Part shown: positions 56,386 through 64,000 of the stretch, piece after piece
Position numbering within the stretch: the first letter of the stretch is position 1
How the letters are laid out: every line of letters begins with the position of its first letter
DNA from: Oceanospirillaceae bacterium
GTDB lineage: Bacteria > Pseudomonadota > Gammaproteobacteria > Pseudomonadales > Oceanobacteraceae
NCBI GenBank assembly: GCA_002724925.1
Contig: PBQA01000029.1
Coordinates: 36,555-100,554 of the forward strand
DNA length: 64,000 nucleotides
Reading direction: 5' to 3'
Translations under genes and position numbers: made by a program
Notes under the pieces: model-generated
The model's database searches: none
Seen by the model: only the letters and a program-made list of their open reading frames with translations
Told to the model about the DNA's origin: nothing

Positions 56386-57330
56386 TCAGTCCTCTTCTTC
56401 CTGACACAGCAAAAACTCTAATAGAGCTTTTTGTGCGTGCAGGCGATTCTCGGCTTCATCCCAGACGACAGCTCGTGGATCTTCCATGACTTCATCGGTC
56501 ACTTCCTCACCACGGTGAGCCGGTAAACAGTGCATGAAAATAACATCACTGGCCGCTTTATCCAGCAGAGCAGGAGAGACCTGAAATGCCTGGAATTTGC
56601 GGATGCGTTCATCCTGCTCTTCTTCCTGGCCCATTGAGGCCCAGACGTCAGTTACAACCAGGTTTGCGCCTGCTACAGCTTCCTCTGGGGTTTTGAACAG
56701 CTGAATACGATCTCCGCCTTCGCTGACGATACGGGCGTCCGGTTCAAACCCTTCTGGTGTAGCGATGCGCAGATTGAACCCGAATTGCACAGCAGCCTTG
56801 ATATAGGAATGACACATATTGTTGCCATCACCGACCCAGGCGACGGTCTTACCGGCGATAGAGCCGCGATGCTCAACATAGGTCTGCATGTCAGCGAGTA
56901 GCTGGCATGGGTGGAAGTCATCGGTCAGGGCGTTAATAACCGGTACGGAGGAAAACGCAGCGAAGCGCTCGATGATGTCATGGTCGAAGGTGCGAATCAT
57001 CACCACATCGACCATTCGTGATAGCACTCGTGCTGAATCTTCTACGGGTTCACCGCGGCCTAGCTGAGTATCACGCGGTGACAGGAAGATCGCGCTGCCA
57101 CCCAGTTGACTCATACCGGCCTCAAAAGAGACGCGGGTACGGGTGGATGACTTCTCGAAAATCATGCCCAGTACCCGGTTTTTCAGCGGCTCGTAGATCT
57201 CTCCTGCGTGCTGCTTCTTCTTGAGCTCAATAGCCCGTTCAATTATCCAGTTGAGCTCATCCGGAGAGGTGTCCGAGAGCGTCAGAAAGTGTCTCACTGT
57301 CTTTTCCATTTTTTCATTCATTGAGTTCAT
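56386..57330 (-). CDS. argF: Ornithine carbamoyltransferase ArgF
   Basis: ArgF makes citrulline from ornithine and carbamoyl phosphate. The 314-residue product has the carbamoyl-phosphate motif [18 protein letters not shown] and the ornithine-side [14 protein letters not shown] 57330 overlaps the end of argD by 17 bases; in-frame ATGs at 57321 and 57309 are possible alternatives. It is the second gene of the argDF operon. Confidence 0.95.
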   Translation of the reverse strand: MNSMNEKMEKTVRHFLTLSDTSPDELNWIIERAIELKKKQHAGEIYEPLKNRVLGMIFEKSSTRTRVSFEAGMSQLGGSAIFLSPRDTQLGRGEPVEDSARVLSRMVDVVMIRTFDHDIIERFAAFSSVPVINALTDDFHPCQLLADMQTYVEHRGSIAGKTVAWVGDGNNMCHSYIKAAVQFGFNLRIATPEGFEPDARIVSEGGDRIQLFKTPEEAVAGANLVVTDVWASMGQEEEQDERIRKFQAFQVSPALLDKAASDVIFMHCLPAHRGEEVTDEVMEDPRAVVWDEAENRLHAQKALLEFLLCQEEED

Positions 57331-58483
57331 GGATCAGTTCCATGACTCCCTCTACGATCAGATCTGCTTCTTCTTCTGTCAGTGTCAGTGGTGGTAGAAG
57401 ACGGATAACATTGCCTGAGGTAACGTTAAGCAGAAGGCCCTTCGCAGTGCCTTTCGCCATTAATTCTGTGCAGTCTTTTTTCAGAACAATCCCCATCATC
57501 AAACCACGTCCCCGAATTTCGGAGAATAGAGGGTTGTCCTGCAATCGCACGTTGAAAGCGCTGGCAAGGTAGTTGCCCATGTGCGCGGCGTTTTCGGCCA
57601 GCTTGTCATTCTCTATGGTCGTCACAACCGCATTCGCGGCGGCACATGCCAGTGGGTTGCCGCCGTAGGTTGAACCATGACTGCCTGGTTGCAGAACGTC
57701 TGCGGCTTTACCACGAGCAAGGCAGGCGCCTATAGGCACACCGTTGCCGAGCCCTTTGGCTGTTGTAACAACATCAGGCGTAATACCAAACTGTTGATAG
57801 CAGAAGTAGGTGCCTGTACGACCGTTACCAGTCTGAATCTCATCAACCAGCATCAGTAAGTCATTCTGATCACAGATATCGCGCACGGCTTTGATGTAAT
57901 CTTCGCCCGCGGTGGCCAGTCCGCCTTCGCCCTGTACCGGTTCAAGCAGTACGGCGACGATATTCGGGTTGGCACGCACAACTGCCGTGATGGCATCTGC
58001 ATCCATATAGGGGACACGTACAAAGCCATTAAGCAGCGGGCCGAAACCCTCCTGTGCTTTGGTGTTGCCCGTGGCTGTCAGTGTTGCCATGGTGCGACCA
58101 TGAAACGCTTTTGTCATCACGACAATAACAGGCTCAGAGATGCCTTTCTGATGTCCGTATTTTCTCGCAATCTTGATAGCCGCTTCATTTGCTTCCGCGC
58201 CTGAATTAGAGAAAAACACATTGTCCATCCCGGAGATTCGGGTCAGATTTTCAGCCAGCTCTTGTTGTCGACCAATGCCGTACAGGTTCGACGTATGAAC
58301 AAGTTGGCCGGCTTGCTCCTGAATCGCAGCAGTGACAGCTGGGTGTGCATGACCCAGTCCACAAACAGCGATACCGGTCAGAGCGTCCAGATACTTACGG
58401 CCTTCTGTGTCGTATAACCAGCAACCCTTACCGTGGGTAAAGGTGACAGGTAAACGGCCATAGGTATTCATGATGGCGTGCAT
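57314..58483 (-). CDS. argD: Acetylornithine aminotransferase ArgD
   Basis: ArgD is a PLP enzyme of arginine synthesis that also acts in lysine synthesis in some bacteria. The 389-residue product begins [15 protein letters not shown], contains [19 protein letters not shown] and the PLP-lysine segment [17 protein letters not shown] 58483 has GAGGAAG upstream; an earlier ATG at 58519 lies in a hairpin and is not preferred. A sigma-70 promoter at 58566-58594 and a hairpin leader precede it. Confidence 0.95.
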   Translation of the reverse strand: MHAIMNTYGRLPVTFTHGKGCWLYDTEGRKYLDALTGIAVCGLGHAHPAVTAAIQEQAGQLVHTSNLYGIGRQQELAENLTRISGMDNVFFSNSGAEANEAAIKIARKYGHQKGISEPVIVVMTKAFHGRTMATLTATGNTKAQEGFGPLLNGFVRVPYMDADAITAVVRANPNIVAVLLEPVQGEGGLATAGEDYIKAVRDICDQNDLLMLVDEIQTGNGRTGTYFCYQQFGITPDVVTTAKGLGNGVPIGACLARGKAADVLQPGSHGSTYGGNPLACAAANAVVTTIENDKLAENAAHMGNYLASAFNVRLQDNPLFSEIRGRGLMMGIVLKKDCTELMAKGTAKGLLLNVTSGNVIRLLPPLTLTEEEADLIVEGVMELIHELNE

Positions 58484-58505
58484 ATGTGTTTCTTCCTCAG
58501 AACGC

Positions 58506-58527
58506 AAAAGGGCAGCCATGGCTGCCC
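58506..58527 (-). terminator. Hairpin plus TTTT before argD
   Basis: GGGCAGCCATGGCTGCCC is a perfect 18-base palindrome, followed on the minus strand by TTTT. It could terminate rimK readthrough or act as an attenuator in the argD leader. A second stem, GCGCC/GGCGC (58539-58559), lies just upstream in the same leader. Confidence 0.6.
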
Positions 58528-58565
58528 AGATAAATACCGCGCCCGTTTCAGCAAGGCGCAGTCGA

Positions 58566-58594
58566 ACTATACGAGAGGGGATGCTGTTTGTAAA
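58566..58594 (-). promoter_or_regulatory. Sigma-70 promoter of argDF
   Basis: On the minus strand TTTACA (58594-58589), 17 bases, TATAGT (58571-58566). It would start transcription near 58559 and give a leader of about 75 bases. Confidence 0.65.
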
Positions 58595-58597
58595 CGC

Positions 58598-59503
58598 TTA
58601 CCCCTTGCCCTTCGTTTTGGTGTTGTTGACGCGCGCATGTTTCTCAATGTGCAACACGATTTTGGTTGCCACATCGATACCGGTAGAAGATTCAATGCCT
58701 TCAATACCCGGTGACGAGTTTACCTCCATGACAACAGGGCCATGGTTAGAACGCAGGATGTCCACACCGGCCACGTTCAGCCCCATTGTTTTTGCAGCGC
58801 GCACGGCAGTAGCGCGCTCTTCAGGGGTGATTCTTACCACCGTTGCCGTTCCGCCACGGTGCAGGTTAGAGCGGAATTCTCCCTCTGCTGCCTGACGCTT
58901 CATGGACGCAACAACTTTATCACCGACAACCAGGCAGCGGATGTCTGCGCCAGATGCTTCTTTGATGTATTCCTGAACCATGATGTTCGCTTTGAGGCCT
59001 AGAAAGGCTTCGATGACGCTTTCTGCTGCTTTCTTGGTTTCCGCGAGTACAACACCGATGCCCTGTGTTCCTTCAAGAAGTTTAATCACGAGAGGGGCGC
59101 CGCCCACCATCTGAATCAGGTCAGGAATATCATCGGGGCTGTGAGCAAAGCCAGTCACAGGCATGCCGATACCTTTGCGTGACATCAGTTGCATTGAGCG
59201 AAGCTTGTCGCGTGAACGGCTGATGGCTACTGATTCGTTCAATGGATATACGCCCATCATCTCAAACTGGCGTAATACTGCAGTCCCATAGAACGTGATC
59301 GAGGCGCCAATACGCGGAATCACGGCATCAAAGCCCTCCAATTGCTCACCTTTGTAGTGCATTTTCGGATCAACGCTGTTGATGTTCATGTAGCAATGCA
59401 GCGTATCCAGTACATGCACTTCATGTCCGCGGGCCTCGGCAGCCTCAATCAGACGGCGGGTTGAGTAGAGGCTGGCACTGCGTGACAGTATGGCAATTTT
59501 CAT
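58598..59503 (-). CDS. rimK: Ribosomal protein S6 glutamate ligase RimK
   Basis: RimK adds glutamates to the C-terminus of ribosomal protein S6. It is a 301-residue ATP-grasp enzyme with [38 protein letters not shown] and the metal/ATP segment [17 protein letters not shown]. It follows the protease-like gene after 59 bases. In Pseudomonas rimK is paired with rimA and rimB and responds to c-di-GMP. Confidence 0.94.
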   Translation of the reverse strand: MKIAILSRSASLYSTRRLIEAAEARGHEVHVLDTLHCYMNINSVDPKMHYKGEQLEGFDAVIPRIGASITFYGTAVLRQFEMMGVYPLNESVAISRSRDKLRSMQLMSRKGIGMPVTGFAHSPDDIPDLIQMVGGAPLVIKLLEGTQGIGVVLAETKKAAESVIEAFLGLKANIMVQEYIKEASGADIRCLVVGDKVVASMKRQAAEGEFRSNLHRGGTATVVRITPEERATAVRAAKTMGLNVAGVDILRSNHGPVVMEVNSSPGIEGIESSTGIDVATKIVLHIEKHARVNNTKTKGKG

Positions 59504-59562
59504 AACGGGTTCCTGATGGGTTAAAGCAACGACTGAAAAATTAAAAGAATAAGATGGTTCGC

Positions 59563-59988
59563 TCAGCCGCGACTGACATCCACAAGGAAGCGTCCCTTGA
59601 TGGCCTTGCGGCCGATCAACATGGGGTACTTCATACTGCCACGATGGCTGAGGCTGATTTCAGTTTTGAAACTCAGACCACCGACGTTCATTTCTGTGCC
59701 GATAATATATCGCTGTGAGCTGTGCCCATTCGAACTGGTGATGACTCGTTGTTCGACAACGGGCGCTTCACAGGTTTGATCAATCCGGGCTGACTGCTTG
59801 TTAAATTTGACATGAAACCGCACCCAGAGATCGCCATCGCGCTTGAACTCTTCAATATGATCAGCATGCAGGCTACTGGTTGCCGCACCGGTATCAACCT
59901 TAGCATCGCAGCCGATGCCAAGGTCCGGGAGTTCTACGGCTTCAATGAAGCCGAGTACATGATCAGTCATCTGTTTCTGTGTTCTCAT
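59563..59988 (-). CDS. RimB-like retropepsin-family protein (putative ATP-dependent zinc protease)
   Basis: The 141-residue product contains the aspartic-protease motif [13 protein letters not shown] (about 30-42), typical of the family annotated as ATP-dependent zinc protease beside rimK. In Pseudomonas such a protein (RimB) modulates RimK. ATG 59988 has GGAGG seven bases upstream. It overlaps the end of maoP by 26 bases, so maoP, this gene and rimK form one operon. Confidence 0.85.
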   Translation of the reverse strand: MRTQKQMTDHVLGFIEAVELPDLGIGCDAKVDTGAATSSLHADHIEEFKRDGDLWVRFHVKFNKQSARIDQTCEAPVVEQRVITSSNGHSSQRYIIGTEMNVGGLSFKTEISLSHRGSMKYPMLIGRKAIKGRFLVDVSRG

Positions 59989-60307
59989 AGTCTGCCTCCG
60001 ATGCTGAGGAGGAGGCTGTAAAATAAATCTGCTTTCGGGCTAGCGCTTTGCAATAGGCCGCCCATGCGCGTTCGACCGCATTAATAGGCTCAAGTTTCTG
60101 CTGGCAGAAGTCAACGAAGCGGACTTCTTCATCAGTCTCTGCTTCACGAGTTCCTTCGTGCAGAGACTTCAGAGCATCGCCCATATTTTCTAGGATGTCA
60201 GCCTGCTGGCGCGTAAAGTCACCTGAGCGCTGAAAACCACGTGGAAAGTTAGCATCGTCAAAGAATTTCTTTGAAGTTTCAAAGCTTTTCGCCTGAATTT
60301 GACTCAT
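59963..60307 (-). CDS. maoP: MaoP-like DUF413 protein
   Basis: MaoP (formerly YifE) organises the Ori macrodomain in E. coli. The 114-residue product has the DUF413 core SKKFFDDANFPRGFQRSGDFTRQQADILENMGDALKSL and EEVRFVDFCQQK, followed by EPINAVERAWAAY. ATG 60307 follows CAGGTGC; the frame is open to 60340. In E. coli maoP is likewise divergent from hdfR. Confidence 0.88.
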   Translation of the reverse strand: MSQIQAKSFETSKKFFDDANFPRGFQRSGDFTRQQADILENMGDALKSLHEGTREAETDEEVRFVDFCQQKLEPINAVERAWAAYCKALARKQIYFTASSSASEADYENTETDD

Positions 60308-60337
60308 AAAGCACCTGCCATCATCAAAGTTGTCGAT

Positions 60338-60361
60338 CACAAAAGAAATGCCTCTTTTGTG
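60338..60361. promoter_or_regulatory. Inverted repeat in the maoP-hdfR intergenic region
   Basis: CACAAAAG, 8 bases, CTTTTGTG. It is a perfect repeat 31 bases before the maoP ATG and 79 bases before hdfR. It is a plausible operator for the LysR-type HdfR. Confidence 0.5.
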
Positions 60362-60439
60362 TTGGGCGGAGTATGGTCAGGGGCGTGTCTGTGGTAAAAC
60401 GAAAAAATCTTCTCGTTACGTGAAAGTTTTCTGGTTGAA

Positions 60440-61291
60440 ATGGATACGGATCTACTAAAAACATTTATGGAAGTCTCACGCACCCGGCACTTCGGGCGTG
60501 CGGCTGAAAATCTCTATCTCACACAATCTGCGGTGAGTTTTCGCATTCGTCAGCTCGAGGGGCTGCTCGGGGTTGAGCTGTTTTCTCGTCAGCGGAATAA
60601 CATTCAGTTGACGCCAGCGGGTGAGAAGCTGATTCCATTGGCAGAGAGTAGTGTGCTTCTTGAACAACGCATCCGGCACGAAGTGGCTATCGCGGATGAT
60701 CGCCATTATCAGTTTGCTCTTGGTGCGACCCCTAATCTATGGGACGCAGTGCTGCAGCAAAAGCTGCCGGCACTCCTGAGGCGACCGGGCATGGCCGTAA
60801 GTGCTATGGCCCATAGTAGCAGTGCTTTGGTTCGTCAGATTCTCGAACGCTCGCTAGATCTTGCGCTGGTCTTTGACGCGCCCAAGGCGGATGAACTGGT
60901 GACTCGCGAAGTTATGTCTGTACCTCTGGTTATGGTCGCTTCAGAAGAGTGCTCAGAGTGGGCCCAGGCAGCAGAACTTGGCTACGTCATGGTTGACTGG
61001 GGAACGTCATTCAGAATACAGCATGCCCAGGAATTCAAAGGCATGGCGGCGCCTGTGCTTAAAACCAATACTGGGCGTATTGCACTCGATAGCATCCTGA
61101 TGCATGGCGGCGCTGGGTATCTGCCAGCGACGATGGTTGCTCCCTATCTGGAGAGTGGTGAGTTGCATGAGGTTTCCGATGTGCCAGAGATGACGCGCCA
61201 GGTCTTTGCAAGCTATCTGAGCACACGAAAAGATGATGAGCTGATCGGAGACATCATCAGCCAGCTATTGGGGAGCAGTAACCATGAGTAA
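60440..61291 (+). CDS. hdfR: LysR-type regulator HdfR
   Basis: The 283-residue LysR regulator begins MDTDLLKTFMEVSRTRHFGRAAENLYLTQSAVSFRIRQLE, almost the same as E. coli HdfR. HdfR represses flhDC in E. coli; no flhDC exists in FleQ-type motility, so the target here is open. It is divergent from maoP, as in E. coli, and overlaps the next gene by eight bases. Confidence 0.9.
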   Translation: MDTDLLKTFMEVSRTRHFGRAAENLYLTQSAVSFRIRQLEGLLGVELFSRQRNNIQLTPAGEKLIPLAESSVLLEQRIRHEVAIADDRHYQFALGATPNLWDAVLQQKLPALLRRPGMAVSAMAHSSSALVRQILERSLDLALVFDAPKADELVTREVMSVPLVMVASEECSEWAQAAELGYVMVDWGTSFRIQHAQEFKGMAAPVLKTNTGRIALDSILMHGGAGYLPATMVAPYLESGELHEVSDVPEMTRQVFASYLSTRKDDELIGDIISQLLGSSNHE

Positions 61292-62258
61292 TCACAAGCA
61301 GCAGGGCAACAGTGGTTGGTACTTCCGTGAGCCTGGAGAACCTTCGGTACTGGAGGAAACTTCCCTCGATATGCCAGAAATATCTCCCGGAGACCTGCTG
61401 GTTCAAGTGACCGCGTCAGGATTTAATCCGATCGACACCAAAATCCGCGCCGGACTAGCGCCAATAGCTTCGGATAATCACGTTGTCGGTTGTGACCTCG
61501 CCGGTGAGGTCGTGGCTATCGGCGACGACGTGTCTGGTTTTGCTGTTGGCGACAGAGTATATGGCTGTGCCGGCGGCGTGAAGGGAAGCAGCGGAACGCT
61601 ATGTCGTTATATTGCCGTTGATGCCGATTTGATGGCGCGAGCACCAGAAACTATCTGCCTTGAACAGGCCGGGACACTCCCACTTGTTGCAATTACTGCA
61701 TTCGAAGCTCTTGAACGACTCAATCTCACGCGTGAAGACTCGCTCCTGATAATGGGAGGTTCTGGTGGTGTTGGTCAGATGGCGATACAACTCGCTAAAT
61801 TGCGGGGAGTGAATATTTCAGCAACCGCAGGAACGTCATTACGTTGTGATCTGGTCGCGTCATACGGTGCGGCTCCTATGTCGCACCAAGAGGCTTCCGA
61901 TCATGCTGGTGAATTCAGCAAAGTACTCGACACTTATGGGGCAGAAAGTTTGCAGACGGCTCTGGTGGCTGCGGCGCCGGGTGGGCAGGTTGCGACCATC
62001 AATGCTCGCAATACTTATGATCTCACGCAAGCTCATGCCAAAGGCCTGACGCTGCATGCGGTATTTATGTTGCTCCCTTTGTTGAGTGGCAAGGGCAGAG
62101 CGACCCATGGTCGCTTTCTCAGCTGGTTAGCAAAAGAAGTCGATGCTGGGAGTATCACAGTGTCTGAAACGGAGGTGCAACCGGCGAGTGCAGTTGCCGA
62201 TGTTCACCGGCGCTATGAAGCCGGTAAACTGAAGACGAAGGTCGCCTTTACCCTGTGA
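61284..62258 (+). CDS. Zinc-independent alcohol dehydrogenase-like (MDR) oxidoreductase
   Basis: The 324-residue product is a medium-chain dehydrogenase/quinone oxidoreductase. Its features are the N-terminal GroES-like fold with GFNPIDTKIRAG, the nucleotide-binding GGSGGVGQMAIQLAK (about 155-170) and no structural-zinc cysteine cluster. The substrate is not predictable. It overlaps hdfR and is probably co-transcribed with it. Confidence 0.85.
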   Translation: MSNHKQQGNSGWYFREPGEPSVLEETSLDMPEISPGDLLVQVTASGFNPIDTKIRAGLAPIASDNHVVGCDLAGEVVAIGDDVSGFAVGDRVYGCAGGVKGSSGTLCRYIAVDADLMARAPETICLEQAGTLPLVAITAFEALERLNLTREDSLLIMGGSGGVGQMAIQLAKLRGVNISATAGTSLRCDLVASYGAAPMSHQEASDHAGEFSKVLDTYGAESLQTALVAAAPGGQVATINARNTYDLTQAHAKGLTLHAVFMLLPLLSGKGRATHGRFLSWLAKEVDAGSITVSETEVQPASAVADVHRRYEAGKLKTKVAFTL

Positions 62259-62270
62259 CGCTGAGAGGCG

Positions 62271-62975
62271 TTATTCTATTCCGAGGAGTTTGTGGGTCTG
62301 CAAGCTGAGTTTCCATTTTGGGTGCTTCATGCAGTAATCCACGGCTTTTCGGGTAATGGTGACAGAGAGCCCTTCTTTAGCTCCTTCCAACTTGTCACTG
62401 GCAATTACAACCGGCTCGAAATCCGCCATCGGTTGCAGGTACAAGTGATCGGCAGTGATGTAGTCGAAGCGCTCAGGTAAGGCATCAGCCTGTGGGTATA
62501 CGAGTTTTAGTTCGTCGCATTCGATGACGGCAAGCTCGGATTCTCCTTTAGGGCTCAGGCAAACCCAGTCAATGCCTTCGGGTAAGGGCAAGGTCCCGTT
62601 TGTCTCAATCGCTATCTCAAAGCCAGCTTTATGTAGTTCGCCGATTAATGGTGCATCCAGCTGGAGCGCGGGTTCGCCTCCAGTACAGACAACGTAGGGT
62701 TTGCCTTGTACTGAATCGCCCGCAGTTTCGCCAGGCCATTGCTTAGCAATGATCGCCACTAACTCGTCTGCTGAATATTCGCCGCCAAGGTGTCCATCGG
62801 TACCTATGAAGTCGGTGTCGCAGAACTTACACACAGCAGCAGACCGGCTTTCTTCTCTGCCATTCCACAAATTACATTTCGCGAAGCGGCAGAATACGGC
62901 AGGGCGACCAGCCTGTGCACCCTCCCCCTGAAGTGTATAAAAGATCTCTTTAACGCGATAAGTTCCCTTAGACAT
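62271..62975 (-). CDS. queE: 7-carboxy-7-deazaguanine synthase QueE
   Basis: QueE is a radical-SAM enzyme in queuosine and 7-deazaguanine synthesis. The 234-residue product has the unusual cluster motif C-x14-C-x2-C (FAKCNLW ... VCKFCDTDF) also known from Burkholderia QueE, instead of CX3CX2C, and YVVCTGGEPALQLD. It follows queC after five bases. Confidence 0.93.
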   Translation of the reverse strand: MSKGTYRVKEIFYTLQGEGAQAGRPAVFCRFAKCNLWNGREESRSAAVCKFCDTDFIGTDGHLGGEYSADELVAIIAKQWPGETAGDSVQGKPYVVCTGGEPALQLDAPLIGELHKAGFEIAIETNGTLPLPEGIDWVCLSPKGESELAVIECDELKLVYPQADALPERFDYITADHLYLQPMADFEPVVIASDKLEGAKEGLSVTITRKAVDYCMKHPKWKLSLQTHKLLGIE

Positions 62976-62980
62976 CAGGC

Positions 62981-63637
62981 TTACTCGTAGGCCAGAGGGT
63001 CGGTTGCATGGTTAGCTGCGAACGCTTCCAGGCGCTCGACGCATGAACCGCATTTGCCACAGGCTTTGTCGCGTCCGTTATAGCAGGTCCAGGTTTTACC
63101 GTAGTCGAGCCCCATCTTCAGACCATCCGCCAGAATCTCGGTTTTATCACTATTGAGGTAGGGCGTAACAATATCAACAGGTTCGTAATTTGCGAGTTTA
63201 GCGACCCTGTTCATAGCGTGCACAAAGTCAGGTCGGCAGTCCGGATAAATAGCATGGTCGCCGGAGTGTGCGCCATAGAAAACCTTGTTGGCTCCAATAT
63301 CGACGGCGTAGCCGATCGCAAGAGAAAGCAAAATCATGTTGCGGTTAGGGACGACAGTCGACTTCATGTTGGCGGCTTCGTAATGCCCTTCAGGGATGTC
63401 GATGTCTGCCGTGAGAGATGAACTCTGGAGTAACTGATTGATCGCGGTAATGTCGATGATCTTGTGGCTGATTTCCAGTTCATCGCAGACGCGCTTAGCG
63501 AACTGAATCTCTTTGCTGTGACGCTGGCCATAGTCAAAGGTAAGAGCGTATAGATCATAGCCTTCGTTTTTAGCGCGGTTAAGTATGGTGAACGAATCCA
63601 TGCCACCGGAATAAATTACGACTGCCTTCTCTGTCAT
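62981..63637 (-). CDS. queC: 7-cyano-7-deazaguanine synthase QueC
   Basis: QueC makes preQ0 from 7-carboxy-7-deazaguanine. The 218-residue product has the ATP-pyrophosphatase loop YSGGMDSF and the zinc-binding Cys cluster [24 protein letters not shown] 63637 is the conserved start ([12 protein letters not shown]); the frame extends to 63670 with no better site. It starts the queC-queE operon. Confidence 0.94.
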   Translation of the reverse strand: MTEKAVVIYSGGMDSFTILNRAKNEGYDLYALTFDYGQRHSKEIQFAKRVCDELEISHKIIDITAINQLLQSSSLTADIDIPEGHYEAANMKSTVVPNRNMILLSLAIGYAVDIGANKVFYGAHSGDHAIYPDCRPDFVHAMNRVAKLANYEPVDIVTPYLNSDKTEILADGLKMGLDYGKTWTCYNGRDKACGKCGSCVERLEAFAANHATDPLAYE

Positions 63638-63736
63638 CACAAGACTCTCTTCTATATATAGGTACAACACATTCTGAATGGACCAGGGGGAGTATACGCG
63701 TATGCGTAACTACTTAAAATTTATTACAGAAAGTAG

Positions 63737-63764
63737 TTGACCCAAATCGCCGCATCTCTATAAT
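63737..63764 (+). promoter_or_regulatory. Stable-RNA-type promoter 1
   Basis: TTGACC, 16 bases, TATAAT, then GCGCCGC as a GC-rich discriminator. AT-rich DNA upstream (63710-63735) may act as an UP element. Confidence 0.75.
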
Positions 63765-63830
63765 GCGCCGCTCTTGATCGTTACCCAGCACAGCGCTGAG
63801 AACGAACAGGAAACGGGTCAAAAAAAGGTG

Positions 63831-63858
63831 TTGACCAAGTCTGAAAAGACTGTAGAAT
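63831..63858 (+). promoter_or_regulatory. Stable-RNA-type promoter 2
   Basis: TTGACC, 16 bases, TAGAAT, then GCGCCGCC. It has the same spacing and discriminator type as promoter 1, 94 bases downstream of it. Confidence 0.75.
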
Positions 63859-63949
63859 GCGCCGCCTGATCCAGCAGAGTCGCTCTTCGGAATACTCTGG
63901 TTTAGGTTCTTAACTTGTTGATTTTAAAAGATTTTTTAAAAATTAACGG

Positions 63950-63977
63950 TTGACAGCGAAAGGTTCTCTGGTAGAAT
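63950..63977 (+). promoter_or_regulatory. Stable-RNA-type promoter 3
   Basis: TTGACA, 16 bases, TAGAAT, then GCTTCGC, preceded by an A/T-rich stretch (63920-63946). Three tandem promoters with 16-base spacers and GC discriminators suggest an rRNA or tRNA operon beginning beyond the window; no RNA gene is visible inside it. The rest of 63638-64000 shows no gene. Confidence 0.8.
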
Positions 63978-64000
63978 GCTTCGCACTGATTGAGACGCTA

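Noticed and set aside
1..64000. CRISPR arrays, insertion sequences, prophage or integrase genes
   Set aside because: I looked for repeats with regular spacers, transposase motifs and tRNA-adjacent integrases and saw none.

Overview
This window is a dense motility locus from a gammaproteobacterium. The gene content and order (fleQ-fleSR-fliEFGHIJ, fliKLMNOPQR-flhBA-flhF-fleN-fliA, cheYZAB, parC-parP-cheW-DUF2802) follow the polar-flagellum plan of Pseudomonas and marine Oceanospirillales such as Thalassolituus or Marinobacter relatives. The genus is an inference. The class is well supported by FleQ/FleSR control, class Ia nrdAB with a ferredoxin, rimK, maoP/hdfR and metR.

Layout. 1-10.5 kb: the flagellar master regulator fleQ, the two-component pair fleSR, and the MS-ring/switch/export genes fliEFGHIJ. 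10.6-19.3 kb: a second, complete chemosensory operon (STAS protein, cheY, cheA, cheW, receptor, cheR, cheD, cheB) with the gene order of the Pseudomonas aeruginosa Che2 (F7-class) system. Its receptor has four PAS domains, two of which carry the His/Leu/Trp spacing of Aer2 haem-PAS oxygen sensors, and it ends in a CheR-docking pentapeptide. 19.3-21.7 kb: an HsbA/HsbR-like partner-switching trio (STAS; REC-PP2C-HATPase; Hpt). 21.7-34.1 kb: fliK, the fliLMNOPQR-flhB block, flhA-flhF-fleN and sigma factor fliA. 34.2-42.1 kb: the flagellar chemotaxis operon cheYZAB, then parC, an unrecognised small gene, parP, cheW and a DUF2802 gene; motCD are absent. Five well-spaced sigma-54 (-24/-12) promoters precede fleS, fliE, fliK, fliL and flhA, matching a FleQ/RpoN hierarchy.

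42.2-64 kb is mixed housekeeping DNA: a small secreted protein, a MAPEG protein, a possible pilin-like protein, a DUF962 membrane protein, an AraC regulator, a peroxiredoxin, ferredoxin-nrdB-nrdA behind a promoter bracketed by two NrdR-like boxes, rstA-rstB (rstB appears to start at ATT), a candidate small RNA behind an RstA-like box, metR with MetR boxes, glpK, a diguanylate cyclase, argD-argF with a hairpin leader, maoP-rimB-rimK, divergent hdfR with an oxidoreductase, and queC-queE. The right edge holds three tandem strong promoters with GC-rich discriminators, as seen upstream of rRNA or tRNA operons; the stable RNA itself lies beyond the window.

Together the genes build, place and steer a polar flagellum: FlhF/FleN set number and position, ParC/ParP place chemoreceptor arrays, and two separate CheA pathways and an anti-anti-sigma switch feed signals to motility or related outputs. 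All calls are from reading the sequence; no database search was run.
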